Below, piece by piece: positions 45,168-54,743 of a stretch of DNA of 60,851 bases (the first letter of the stretch is position 1; each line of letters starts with the position of its first letter). The notes beneath the pieces are model-generated. The model saw only the letters and a list, made by a program, of their open reading frames with translations, was not told the origin of the DNA and searched no databases. A program made the translations under genes and the position numbers. Source of the DNA: Robertmurraya siralis (GTDB lineage: Bacteria; Bacillota; Bacilli; Bacillales; Cytobacillaceae); the NCBI RefSeq assembly GCF_005502275.1, contig NZ_SWLZ01000025.1, positions 1 to 60,851 on the forward strand, read 5' to 3'.

Positions 45168-45571
45168 TGAAAGTGCGTGACTTTCGTAAGAATGCATTGT
45201 ATCAGCGTTCCCTTGATTTAAGTCATGAAGTATACCGAACTATAGAGGAAGATGGTGAGAATATTGGAGAAATCGAAGCATTGCAATTACGGAAGCAAGC
45301 AGTGCGAATAACGAAAAAAATAACTCATGCTATCGTTCAGCAAAATATAAAGATAAAGTTCAAAAATTTGAATGAAGCAAAAGTGGAGCTTGAATTACTT
45401 TTAAAACAGGTGTACAACCTTTGCGAAAGAAAATGGATAGATGAATTCAATGGATTCAATATTGATTTCTATGCAGATCAAGTAATGAAACTATTGAATT
45501 TCCATTTTGGAGAGTATAAGAAAAAAAGGAATTGCATTCAAAAAATAAAATTAAGGAGTGACTCAGAATGA
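45167..45571 (+). CDS. second four-helix-bundle-like protein
   Basis: A 134-aa basic protein that opens like the previous one (VRDFRKNALYQRSLDLSHEVYRTIEE) and has the same all-helical layout, so I read it as a diverged family member. It ends in a Lys/Arg-rich tail (KKKRNCIQKIKLRS). The stop/start overlaps on both sides imply translational coupling with its neighbours, and the pair may form a mixed complex. Confidence 0.65.
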   Translation: MKVRDFRKNALYQRSLDLSHEVYRTIEEDGENIGEIEALQLRKQAVRITKKITHAIVQQNIKIKFKNLNEAKVELELLLKQVYNLCERKWIDEFNGFNIDFYADQVMKLLNFHFGEYKKKRNCIQKIKLRSDSE

Positions 45572-46341
45572 AAGAAGTTACAGTAATAAAACTTACGGAT
45601 GTGTATGAATTTAATTGTGATTACTATTCTAAGCAATTTGATTGTATCAGGAATGACTATGATAAGATAGGCTGGTTTTGGACAGATCGCCATTATATTG
45701 TGGATATTTTTGAAAATAGTGTTACGGAGGATTTACCGAGTGTACAGGAAGCAATTAAAGAAGGGGCTATCTTAAAAAAGATGTACTTTGTTGAAGATAG
45801 AGATTATGAGAGTCGTTACAATAAAATTTATGATATTTTGGGAAACGATGGTTGGGATGGTGTAGAAGGACAAGAAGATTATGGTGTAATTTTTGATAGT
45901 TATAGTGATGCAATGGATTATCAAATTTGTGTAAATTTTTTAACTAACAATTACCAAAGGGATTTTGACTCTTATGAGGATGCTATAGAAAAAGAACTTG
46001 CGTTGTATATTATTGATCGTATTTCTTATGAGGAGGTGGCAAGAAAACTCTTACGCTATCAGAAATATGGCATTCAAGGAGCTGTCTGTTATCTTGATAT
46101 ATTCACAGGGTTAATTTATGGAGGAATAGAAAAAGAACAGCTTTCTTGGGGGAAAATTCCGTTGGCATATTTAAGTAAAGATTACAATCGGGTTGAAAAA
46201 AGGATTGGAAGTGAACTTTCGAATTGTGAGAGAAGCATTGCTATGTATGATGCGTTTAAGTTGGCATGTATAATGGAATTTGAAGACTTTGAAGAGGCAC
46301 TGGATGAATTCTATGATGAATATTATGAATCGCTTCCTTGA
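45568..46341 (+). CDS. acidic hypothetical protein, 257 aa
   Basis: Not recognised. Very rich in Asp, Glu and Tyr, with a repeated pattern YDSYxDAMDYQ / FDSYEDAIEKE and an acidic tail DEFYDEYYESLP. The strong negative charge could mimic DNA or bind the basic protein before it. It overlaps the upstream gene by 4 bp and is the last gene of the operon, with a hairpin (AATGTGCTT / AAGCACATT, 46376-46412) after it. Confidence 0.6.
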   Translation: MKEVTVIKLTDVYEFNCDYYSKQFDCIRNDYDKIGWFWTDRHYIVDIFENSVTEDLPSVQEAIKEGAILKKMYFVEDRDYESRYNKIYDILGNDGWDGVEGQEDYGVIFDSYSDAMDYQICVNFLTNNYQRDFDSYEDAIEKELALYIIDRISYEEVARKLLRYQKYGIQGAVCYLDIFTGLIYGGIEKEQLSWGKIPLAYLSKDYNRVEKRIGSELSNCERSIAMYDAFKLACIMEFEDFEEALDEFYDEYYESLP

Positions 46342-46480
46342 ACTAACATTTTAGTATAATAAATTTTAAAAGGATAATGTGCTTCAGCTTGCGACTGCAA
46401 GAAAAGCACATTACATATTTGAGGATGTAAAAATAATAAAATTGGATACGTTAATTGAAAATCGAATTATAATGCTAACT

Positions 46481-47230
46481 TCATATCTCAATAATATATT
46501 CTTTAATTATATCGAGCATAAAATCCGCAGTTTTTGGAGTATATCCTGGTGATTGACAGAAAACCACATAATCAAATTTCTTTTCTGTACGATAGTTTTT
46601 CCAAGGAATCAAAGTGTATGGTATTTCTTTATCAATCCGTATAGGCGATATTTTCCCTTGAACAATTCTCTCGTATGACATACCAATATCTATGCCTTTA
46701 GGATATCCCTTAAATTGAAACGCTTGTTCTTTGTCAGAGAAGTTTTTCAAGTGTGCAGAAATAATATCATTATCCCACTTTTCATGTAATACAAAATCAA
46801 CATTACTTATCCACCCACAAGCTAAAGCATAGGACAGGTAATTACTCATGAAAACCTTTTTTGTATCTAAATTATTTCGCCTTTCGCCAATTGGATGGTT
46901 AAGTAACTCGCCCATTATATATACATAACCACTATCCCCCAAACCTGTGTCGGAATGAGCATCTATGTGGGTTACTTTGAAAGGTGTTTTTACTTTTTGA
47001 GAACTAATTAGCTCATCCCAAAAGAAAAATGCTTCATGATGATTTGTAACTATTTTCCCTTTAGTCGGATGACTTTTACTTAATAAACATTTTTCTTCGA
47101 GAAAGAACCTAAAATCTTTTTCGCTCCAAGGATTATACTCATTTTCATCTAAGCGATTGTCCCCAGTTACCCAATGAGCTATATCATCTATGAAAAAATC
47201 CATATCAATGTCCAATATGCTATACAACAT
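46481..47230 (-). CDS. UPF0489 family protein (arginase-like fold)
   Basis: A 249-aa protein with LDIDMDFFIDDI at residue 6 and VTHIDAHSDTG at about 86, the Asp/His pattern of the UPF0489 family, thought to have an arginase/deacetylase-like metal site. Function unknown. It lies alone on the minus strand between the four-helix-bundle operon and the resolvase. No signal peptide or membrane segment. The ATG follows GGGGAGAGAG. Confidence 0.75.
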   Translation of the reverse strand: MLYSILDIDMDFFIDDIAHWVTGDNRLDENEYNPWSEKDFRFFLEEKCLLSKSHPTKGKIVTNHHEAFFFWDELISSQKVKTPFKVTHIDAHSDTGLGDSGYVYIMGELLNHPIGERRNNLDTKKVFMSNYLSYALACGWISNVDFVLHEKWDNDIISAHLKNFSDKEQAFQFKGYPKGIDIGMSYERIVQGKISPIRIDKEIPYTLIPWKNYRTEKKFDYVVFCQSPGYTPKTADFMLDIIKEYIIEI

Positions 47231-47442
47231 CTCTCTCCCCTTATATAAAACTAATTATCTCCTATAATTTCTTCTACCACATTCTATCATGATTTTAGTT
47301 ATATTTGAGACAAAATGAAAGAACATCTAATTAGAGGAGTAGCTAAAAATGGTAGAGTCAGATTGAACAGTTATTAGAACAATAGTATAGAAGTGACTCA
47401 AAATCTAAACATTGTGAGACATTAAAATCAAACGTGAAATTG

Positions 47443-47518
47443 TGTAGCAAAACCTTATTTTAATATTGCAACATGTAATAGAAATAGGACTTGACTTTTT
47501 GCTACAAATAAAGATAAT
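47443..47518 (+). promoter_or_regulatory. resolvase promoter and candidate res site
   Basis: TTGACT (47491-47496) and GATAAT (47513-47518) form a promoter with a 16-bp spacer. A perfect 10-bp inverted repeat TGTAGCAAAA (47443-47452) / TTTTGCTACA (47497-47506) has its right arm in the spacer, as in resolvase genes repressed by binding at their own res site. Confidence 0.5.
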
Positions 47519-47554
47519 AAGTTCTTAAGAATATCCAAATTGGAGGGATTTCTG

Positions 47555-48124
47555 ATGAAAATCGGGTACTCTCGATGCTCCTCGGAATCGCAAAATTTGG
47601 ATAGACAATTAGTTGCATTAAAAGAGGTTGGCGTTGAAAAAATCTTCGCTGAAAAAATTAGTGGCAAAAATATGGAGAGACCACAACTGAAGGAAATGTT
47701 AAGTTTTGTTCGTGAAGGTGATGTTGTCTATATCGAGTCCATTTCACGTTTGGCAAGAAACACATTGGATTTCCTTACAATTGTTAAAGAACTGAACTCT
47801 AAAAAGGTGGAAATTGTAAGTTTAAAAGAGAACCTGGATACAGCCACCCCAGCTGGGAAATTCATGTTAGTCGTGTTTGGTGCTTTATATGAACTGGAGC
47901 GAGATAACATCAGAATGCGTCAAGCTGAAGGTATAAAAATTGCACAAGCCAAGGGAATTCGGTTCGGTCGTCCAACGTTTAATATTGATGAGCATTTTTT
48001 AAAATTATACCGTCAGTGGAAGCGAGGGCAAATTACGGTTACAGCAATATCTAAACAGCTTAACATTTCAAGAGCCACCTTCTATCGAAAAGTAAAAGAA
48101 ATTGAAAAACAAAAGAACGAATAA
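47555..48124 (+). CDS. serine recombinase (resolvase)
   Basis: A 189-aa small serine recombinase: catalytic region YSRCSSESQNLDRQ (Ser9 or Ser10), VYIESISRLARNTLDFL, and a C-terminal HTH (ITVTAISKQLNISRATFYRKV). This is the Tn3-type resolvase/invertase size class. It resolves cointegrates or dimers at a res site. The ATG at 47555 has TGGAGGG 7 bp upstream. It sits directly before tnsA, not usual for cut-and-paste Tn7. Confidence 0.9.
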   Translation: MKIGYSRCSSESQNLDRQLVALKEVGVEKIFAEKISGKNMERPQLKEMLSFVREGDVVYIESISRLARNTLDFLTIVKELNSKKVEIVSLKENLDTATPAGKFMLVVFGALYELERDNIRMRQAEGIKIAQAKGIRFGRPTFNIDEHFLKLYRQWKRGQITVTAISKQLNISRATFYRKVKEIEKQKNE

Positions 48125-48197
48125 GTCATTCTTTATAAGTCATTTGCGATTAAAAAAAATCGTTGAAATTGACTATGAAGAATGACTTTTTTATTTT
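48123..48197 (+). terminator. terminator between resolvase and tnsA
   Basis: AAGTCATTCTT / AAGAATGACTT enclosing an A/T-rich loop that holds another AAATCG/CGATT pair, followed by TTTTATTTTT. Confidence 0.75.
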
Positions 48198-48272
48198 TGC
48201 CCAACTGATTATTGCAACTAATTCGTTTATCCAAATCAATCCGAGGCTTTAATTTAAAAGGGAGTGAGTGTT

Positions 48273-49136
48273 TTGCCAGTGATTAAATCTAATCAATCAT
48301 TGAAAAAGATTAATAAATTGATAGAGGAAGGTTACGGACAAGGAGAAGGAAAAGATTATAAACCATTTATTGACGTGATTCGAGTGTCTACCAAGGGAAG
48401 AGCATCAAGGATAAAAGGTTGGAAAACTCAGAGGGTACACAATTTTTTATCTGACTCTGAAACTCGATTCTTTTATTTATTAGATTTTGATGACGAGGTG
48501 ATAGACATAAGGGAACATTATCCTTTGATTACAGATTTAGAAAAAATCACGCCTCAACTTGATGAGCAGTTATTAAAACGTTTAATAAACCAAAAAACGG
48601 GTGAGCCAATCATCTTGACAACTACATTTTTTGTGACCAAAAAAGAGAAAAATGGAGAAGTAAATTACTATGCAAGATCAGTAAAGGATTATCGCCAATT
48701 AGAAAATAATCAAGTAATTGAAAGGTTTGAGATCCAACGGCGTTATTGGGAAGAAAGAGGTATTAATTATGGAATTGTTACGAATAAAGAAATACCTAAA
48801 ACGTTGGCAAAGAACATTGAATATATTCATTCCTCTTATTTTCTTGATGAATATGGGATTACATCATCACAGCAGGAACTTTATCAAGATATTTTGTTTC
48901 ATTTATTAGTTCAGGCTGGTGATATGCCATTAAATGAACTGTTAATGAATTTTGACAAGGAAGTAAATGCAGACAAAGGTACAGGTCTTCTGCTTTTCAA
49001 ACATCTAATAGCTCATAAACGGTTATTAGTCGATATGTTAAAAACCCTCGATTTAACAATGTCAGCAAATCAAGTGCTTATAAATGAGGGTGGTGAATAT
49101 AGTGGTCATTTCCTTGAATCAGTTGATTCAATATAA
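48273..49136 (+). CDS. tnsA: Tn7-like endonuclease subunit TnsA
   Basis: A 287-aa homologue of Tn7 TnsA, which nicks the 5' ends of the transposon so that TnsA+TnsB excise it cleanly. The N-terminal catalytic domain aligns by eye: HNFLSDSETRFFYLLDFDDE with E63, and ARSVKDY with K138. The second catalytic residue, D114 in Tn7 (STDFLV), reads Thr here (TTTFFV, T118). QRRYWEERGINYGIVTNKEI matches the known C-terminal half. TTG at 48273, 8 bp after AAGGGAG, is the likely start. Confidence 0.9.
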   Translation: MPVIKSNQSLKKINKLIEEGYGQGEGKDYKPFIDVIRVSTKGRASRIKGWKTQRVHNFLSDSETRFFYLLDFDDEVIDIREHYPLITDLEKITPQLDEQLLKRLINQKTGEPIILTTTFFVTKKEKNGEVNYYARSVKDYRQLENNQVIERFEIQRRYWEERGINYGIVTNKEIPKTLAKNIEYIHSSYFLDEYGITSSQQELYQDILFHLLVQAGDMPLNELLMNFDKEVNADKGTGLLLFKHLIAHKRLLVDMLKTLDLTMSANQVLINEGGEYSGHFLESVDSI

Positions 49137-51186
49137 ATACAACCATAACCATATCGAAAGAGTCATTTGGATAGATGAAAAATACCAAGTGTGTTACCTT
49201 GTGAACATTTTCGACGATACATTACCGAATAAAAGGTTAATAAGCGATATCGAAGAAATGATTACAAATAAACATATTGAATTCATACAAACGGATCCAT
49301 GGGCAAACCTCCATATAGACTCGCATATTAGTAAGAAATCGTTAGCGTTACAAGAGCAAGCTTGGAAAGTTATCAATAAACTGTTATCAAATGGTGTGGA
49401 AAACCTGTTGATAAGTGAAAAAAGAAATGAACTTATCCATGAATTATCGACAGAAATTGAACTCTCAAAGAAAACGATTTTGAAATATTTAAAACGATAT
49501 TGGAAACGTGGAATGACTAAAACTGCTCTACTTCCAGATTTTCAAAACTGCGGTGGTAGAGGAAAGGATAAATCCGATAGTACCGTAAAGCGTGGGCGAC
49601 CAAGGAAATTTGTTGGAACACAGGGAGTTAATATAGATGAAGAAACTAAAAACGTATTTAGAATCGCTAAAAGAAGGTTTTATGAGAAGAAAAACAATGT
49701 AACTCTGCGTTTTGCATATGAACAAATGATTAAAGAATTTTATAAAAAAGAGTTGAAGGAATGTCCTGAATTATTACCTACTTATAAGCAGTTTGTGTAT
49801 TGGTTAAGAAAGGAGCAAGATGATAGAAAAACAATTATTCTTAAAAACGGAAAACGCCACTTCGATTTGAATTATCGACCACTTTTAAGTAGTGCTACAA
49901 GTGAAGTTCAATTTCCTCTTGAAAAAGTTCAAATTGATTCTACCGTAGCAGATGTGTTTTTAGTGAGTGAATTTAATAGAAATTGGATTATCGGGAGACC
50001 AATTCTATATTTTTGTAAGGATGTTTGGTCAAGGATGATCGTTGGCATCCATGTTTCTCTGGATGGACCTAATTTTGAGCAAGCACGAATTGCATTGATG
50101 AATATGGTAGAGAACAAAAAGGAGTTTTGTAAAAGGTATGGCATAGAGATAGATGAAACAGACTGGCCAACAGCCCATTTGCCAGCATGCCTTGTAGCAG
50201 ATAGAGCAGAGCTATTATCGAATGCATCCAATATTTTAACAGAAGAGCTAAATATTAAAATAGAGAATTCAGCACCATATCGGGGCGATTTCAAATCTAT
50301 AGTGGAACAGCACTTTAGATTACTAAACATACAGGTTAAGCCCTTATTACCTGGAGCAGTTCATTCGGACTTTCAAAAGCGAGGTGCAAAAGATTATCGC
50401 TTAGCAGGGAAGCTAACGTTAAAAGAGTTTACACAAATTGTAATTAAGTGTGTTCTATATTATAACAATCATCATGTTATTGACCAATACGTGCGAGATA
50501 AAGACTTAATACAGTCTGGAATAGAAGCAGTTCCTATAAAACTATGGAATTGGGGTATTCAAAATAGAGCAGGGAAACTAAGAACAATTTCAAAAGATTT
50601 AATGATGCTTCATTTATTACCAAGAGCAACGGCAACTGTAACGGGTAAAGGAATAAAATTTAAAAATATTTATTATGGCTCTACTTTAGCACTTAAAGAA
50701 CAGTGGTTTGTTAAAGCCCGTTTAAACGGGAGTTGGAAAGTTGACATCACTTACGATCCGAGAGAAATGGATTTCATCTATATCAGAGGAATTCACAAAA
50801 ACAGTTTTGAGAGATGCTTTTTATTGGATCATCAACATCGTTATAGATCTACCTCAATATGTGATGTGGATTATCTGCATCAATATGAAAAGATGAAGAA
50901 AACCGAACATAAACAAGAAGAATTAACGGGGAAAATTCAATTGCTGGAAGATATAGAAGAAATAGTTAAAAAAGCTGAAAAACAGGCTAAGAAAGAAGTT
51001 GTTGAAATTAGTAAGAGTAGTCGGTTGAAAGGGATTAAGAGGAATCGTCAATTTGAAAAAGAAACGCTATTACAAGAACGTGACTTGAAAGATAGAACGA
51101 ATGGAAATAAAGAAAATTCCCTCGATCCTGATTTACTTTTAATCAAAAAATTTCAGAAGAAAGGATTGAAAGGAACGGATGAATGA
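49102..51186 (+). CDS. tnsB: Tn7-like transposase TnsB
   Basis: A 694-aa DDE transposase that cuts and joins the 3' ends. The catalytic triad is VQIDSTVADV (D279), CLVADRAELL (D367) and FKSIVEQHF (E402), within a retroviral-integrase-type core (about 260-420). N-terminal HTH parts bind the terminal repeats. The GTG at 49102 with GAGGGTGG before it is preferred; other in-frame starts lie at 49084. It overlaps the end of tnsA, and tnsC overlaps its own end. Confidence 0.93.
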   Translation: MVISLNQLIQYKYNHNHIERVIWIDEKYQVCYLVNIFDDTLPNKRLISDIEEMITNKHIEFIQTDPWANLHIDSHISKKSLALQEQAWKVINKLLSNGVENLLISEKRNELIHELSTEIELSKKTILKYLKRYWKRGMTKTALLPDFQNCGGRGKDKSDSTVKRGRPRKFVGTQGVNIDEETKNVFRIAKRRFYEKKNNVTLRFAYEQMIKEFYKKELKECPELLPTYKQFVYWLRKEQDDRKTIILKNGKRHFDLNYRPLLSSATSEVQFPLEKVQIDSTVADVFLVSEFNRNWIIGRPILYFCKDVWSRMIVGIHVSLDGPNFEQARIALMNMVENKKEFCKRYGIEIDETDWPTAHLPACLVADRAELLSNASNILTEELNIKIENSAPYRGDFKSIVEQHFRLLNIQVKPLLPGAVHSDFQKRGAKDYRLAGKLTLKEFTQIVIKCVLYYNNHHVIDQYVRDKDLIQSGIEAVPIKLWNWGIQNRAGKLRTISKDLMMLHLLPRATATVTGKGIKFKNIYYGSTLALKEQWFVKARLNGSWKVDITYDPREMDFIYIRGIHKNSFERCFLLDHQHRYRSTSICDVDYLHQYEKMKKTEHKQEELTGKIQLLEDIEEIVKKAEKQAKKEVVEISKSSRLKGIKRNRQFEKETLLQERDLKDRTNGNKENSLDPDLLLIKKFQKKGLKGTDE

Positions 51187-52762
51187 AAATTTCCATCAGG
51201 CGGTGTATCGTGAACAGGTTATTAAAGAATATCAAAATCATCCATTAATAGAAGCACTCCCAGAAATCTATTCTAAATCAGATGTTGTAGAGCTACTAAG
51301 TTATTACCCGTTTTTCGATAAGCAAGAAAGAGAGTTTGATGGACAACATCGGCTCCACCTCATCCAAAGGCTATTTAATATATTTCAAGTGCTTCCCGCA
51401 CATATTGATATGGAAAGTCGTATTTCAAGACTCATTAGACAAGGATACATTGGCAGGAATCCCTTAAATCCAATGTATGCCTCTACGATGATTCAAGGTC
51501 ATGAAGCAATCTTGTCAAAAAGTAATACATGGTTCAATCAAGCTATTCCAAGAAGCTTTACTATTATTGGTCCATCGGGTGTGGGAAAAAGTACAGCAGT
51601 AGCAAAAATTTTAGAATTAATGCCTCAAGTGGTTGTACATTCGGAGTATAGAGAGCGTGAATTTAATTTTACACAACTGGTTTGGCTACGATTAGAATGT
51701 CCACACGATGGATCAGTTAAAGGATTGGTTAACCAATTTTTTATATCAGTTGATGGTTTGCTTGGAACTGAATATTTCAATAAATACGGTCGTGCAAATA
51801 AGTTATCAGTAAATACTCTAATTCCTATCATGACGCAAATATGCAGGAGCATTGGTCTTGGCATTTTAGTAATAGATGAAATTCAAAACATAAGTCTACG
51901 GGGTACGGGAGCAAATTTAATGCTGAACTTTTTTGTCACTTTAAGTAATGTGATTGGTACACCTTTAATCCTAATTGGTACACCTAAAGCAATGAATGTT
52001 TTACAACGTGAATTTAGGCAAGCTCGTCGTGGAAGTGGACAAGGAGATATGATCTATGAACGATTACAGCAGGATGAATATTGGAGAATATTCTTGGAGG
52101 CTATTTGGCAATATCAGTGGGTGCAAAAACCTGTTGAACTAACCGATGAATATGTCCATGTAATGTATGAAGAAAGTCAGGGAGTCATTGATATAGCACT
52201 TAAATTGTTTGCCTTGTCTCAAACAAGAGCAATTGCTACGGGAAAAGAAACATTATCCTCGACATTAATCAGTAAAGTTGCAGATGAAAATCTTAAGTTA
52301 GTAAAACCAATGATAAATGCACTAAAGTCAGGAGATATCAAATCAATAGCACAATACGAAGATATCTATTTACCGTTTGATGAAGCCATGCAAACGGAAC
52401 GAATTAATTTGGAAAAAACCTCTTTTGTTAAATCTGCGAAACAAATAAATAGAAGCAGTGATACCAAGCAATTAAAAGAAGAAGCTATTTTTCGTTTGAA
52501 CCTGCTCGGTCTTTCAAAAGAAAGTGCTAAAAGGGCTGTAAATCAAGTTTTGGAAGAGAATCAACTTACTGATTTACAACAGATAGTTAAAAAGGCTTTT
52601 CAAGCATCCATAGAGATCAAGACTGGAGGAAAGGATGATAATGTGAAAAACACCAAAGATGATTTAAGAAATATTGTGAAGACTGGAAAGGAACAAGGAC
52701 TAACAAATTACGAATCACTAAAAAGAGCGGGAGTTATTAAAGATTTCAAGGGGGTAAGTTAG
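51179..52762 (+). CDS. tnsC: Tn7-like AAA+ regulator TnsC
   Basis: A 527-aa AAA+ ATPase that links the target-site protein to the transposase. Walker A is GPSGVGKST (131-139), Walker B GILVIDEIQN (228-237), with sensor region LILIGTPKAM at about 262. The ATG overlaps the last 8 bp of tnsB. The C-terminal 60 residues (RNIVKTGKEQGLTNYESLKR) may contact TnsB, as in Tn7. Adjacent to tnsD without a gap. Confidence 0.92.
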   Translation: MNENFHQAVYREQVIKEYQNHPLIEALPEIYSKSDVVELLSYYPFFDKQEREFDGQHRLHLIQRLFNIFQVLPAHIDMESRISRLIRQGYIGRNPLNPMYASTMIQGHEAILSKSNTWFNQAIPRSFTIIGPSGVGKSTAVAKILELMPQVVVHSEYREREFNFTQLVWLRLECPHDGSVKGLVNQFFISVDGLLGTEYFNKYGRANKLSVNTLIPIMTQICRSIGLGILVIDEIQNISLRGTGANLMLNFFVTLSNVIGTPLILIGTPKAMNVLQREFRQARRGSGQGDMIYERLQQDEYWRIFLEAIWQYQWVQKPVELTDEYVHVMYEESQGVIDIALKLFALSQTRAIATGKETLSSTLISKVADENLKLVKPMINALKSGDIKSIAQYEDIYLPFDEAMQTERINLEKTSFVKSAKQINRSSDTKQLKEEAIFRLNLLGLSKESAKRAVNQVLEENQLTDLQQIVKKAFQASIEIKTGGKDDNVKNTKDDLRNIVKTGKEQGLTNYESLKRAGVIKDFKGVS

Positions 52763-54622
52763 ATGTTAATATTTTTTCCTACTCCTTATCCAGATGAATT
52801 GTTGTATAGTATATGTGCCAGATACCATGTACGTAGTGGGAATATAAGTTACAAAAGAACTTTAGATGATATTTTTGAAAATCGGGGCTTAACGGCTTCG
52901 GTTTTTTTACCATCTGGCATTGGCTCTTTAGTAAAGAGTATAAATAATGCTGGTACATTTAATGAGCAAAAAGTGATTTATAAGCATACGATGTTTTTGT
53001 TTTTTACTGCTTTTCATTCCGAAGAGAAAAGTCAGCAAATCTATCAATCTATGTGTAGTGACGATGGTAAATCCATTTATGTAAGAGCTGGGATAAATGC
53101 AAGTGGCGTATCTCAAAATAAAAACTTACGCTTTTGCCCAGAATGTATGAAAGAAGATAAAGAGAAATATGGCGAACATTACTGGCATCGTAGTCATCAA
53201 ATTCCTGGAATTCACTGTTGTTTAAAGCATTTATCTCCTCTATATAACAGTGCTGTAAGAACAGTTCCAGATAATAAACACCAATTTCATATACCGACAT
53301 CAAATAATTGCATCGTAGCAAAAGAATCATATGTATTCAATGGAGTTAAGAAGGAAACGAAAACAGCCTATTTGGATATTGTCGAAAAGTTAGCACCATA
53401 TATAGAGCAGTTAATGAGTGATCCTTTCCCAAAGCATGATTTGCAATGGTTTGATCATAAATATCGGAGCAAGTTAGTGGAAATGAACATGGCATATTAC
53501 ACTGGCAGGGTTAAACAAAAAACATGGCGGGAGTATTTTTCTTCATTTTATGATAATGAAGTTCTTCAGTTGTTTTTTTCCTCATTAAGTAATGAAGGTG
53601 ATTGGTTATCAATGATTGTACAGAAAAATCGAAAGTCGTTTCATCCAATACGACATTTATTAGTGATGTCGGCACTGGGCTTGTCGTTAGAGGATGTATT
53701 TATTCAAGAGATTGAAGAACCATTTGGACATCCAAACTGGTATTGTCTGAATACTGTATGTCAGTATCACCATCAACCTGTAATAGAGGAAGTTATCATT
53801 ACATTATGTGAAAAAACAAAAACTCCAATTGGTACATTCACCTGTCCTCGTTGTGGATTTAGTTACACAAGAAGAGGACCAGATAAAAATAAAAATGATC
53901 GTTATCGTAAAACAAGGGTAAAGCAGTATGGCCATGTTTGGAATGAAAAGTTGCAGGAATATGCAGGAATGGGGCTTGGGTTAAGAGAATTGTCTCGGAA
54001 AATGGGAGCGGATACAAATACAATTAAACGTTATTTAGCATTAGACGAGAATAAAAAAGAAATTGCAATTGAGCAATGTGATATAGACTTTGAAAAGCAA
54101 GTTTGGCTTAAATTACAAGAGAAAAATCCACAAAAGTCAAAAACGGAACTGAGAAAAGAAAATAAGGCTTTGTATATGAAGTTATATAGAAATGATAAAG
54201 AGTGGTTAGAAAAGAATAGCCCAAGTCCCGTAAAAAAGAAATCGGTTGAAAGTGTTGATTGGGGATTTAGAGATAGAGAGATGCTTGAAATGGTAAAAGA
54301 AACTGTAGAGAGACTGCTTTGTACAAATGAAAAACCAGAGAGAATTACAATAAGTAGGATTGGTAAGAAGCTTGGAAACTTGGCATTGTTGGAAAAACAT
54401 ATGACAAAACTCCCTATGACAAATGTTTACTTAAAGTCTAATATTGAGACTATAATTGATTTTCAAAAAAGAAGAATAAGATGGGCAATAGACAATAGTG
54501 AAGCAGAGGAATCAGCGTGGTGGAAGATAGCAAGAAAAGCTGGTATACGTGATATAAAAAACGAAGCACTAAAGGATTATTACATGGAATATGTAAAATG
54601 TAAAAAAGTGAAGGACACCTGA
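52763..54622 (+). CDS. tnsD: Tn7-like target selector TnsD (TniQ family)
   Basis: A 619-aa TniQ-family protein, larger than Tn7 TnsD (508 aa). The N-terminal zinc finger is FCPECMK (C125, C128) with HCCLKH (C152/153, H156); a second Cys pair TCPRCGFSYTRR lies at about 359, followed by an HTH (LRELSRKMGADTNTIKRYL). Long TnsD proteins recognise the glmS 3' end, which fits this island's position. No TnsE is present. Confidence 0.9.
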   Translation: MLIFFPTPYPDELLYSICARYHVRSGNISYKRTLDDIFENRGLTASVFLPSGIGSLVKSINNAGTFNEQKVIYKHTMFLFFTAFHSEEKSQQIYQSMCSDDGKSIYVRAGINASGVSQNKNLRFCPECMKEDKEKYGEHYWHRSHQIPGIHCCLKHLSPLYNSAVRTVPDNKHQFHIPTSNNCIVAKESYVFNGVKKETKTAYLDIVEKLAPYIEQLMSDPFPKHDLQWFDHKYRSKLVEMNMAYYTGRVKQKTWREYFSSFYDNEVLQLFFSSLSNEGDWLSMIVQKNRKSFHPIRHLLVMSALGLSLEDVFIQEIEEPFGHPNWYCLNTVCQYHHQPVIEEVIITLCEKTKTPIGTFTCPRCGFSYTRRGPDKNKNDRYRKTRVKQYGHVWNEKLQEYAGMGLGLRELSRKMGADTNTIKRYLALDENKKEIAIEQCDIDFEKQVWLKLQEKNPQKSKTELRKENKALYMKLYRNDKEWLEKNSPSPVKKKSVESVDWGFRDREMLEMVKETVERLLCTNEKPERITISRIGKKLGNLALLEKHMTKLPMTNVYLKSNIETIIDFQKRRIRWAIDNSEAEESAWWKIARKAGIRDIKNEALKDYYMEYVKCKKVKDT

Positions 54623-54640
54623 TACGAAGGTGTCTTTTTT
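54612..54640 (+). terminator. terminator of tns operon
   Basis: GACACCT / AGGTGTC around GATACGA, then TTTTTT. The stem overlaps the tnsD stop codon. Confidence 0.85.
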
Positions 54641-54743
54641 AGTTAGAAAAAAATTGAAATTAAATGGTAGAAAAGAGAGAATAGTAATAAGGAATTTCTT
54701 GGCGGAATATTAAAATAATTTATATATTGGAGTGAAATAGTTT

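Noticed and set aside
44775-45571. Four-helix-bundle genes as part of a diversity-generating retroelement
   Set aside because: The only reverse transcriptase is 13 kb away and of Abi/UG type, and I saw no template or variable repeats.
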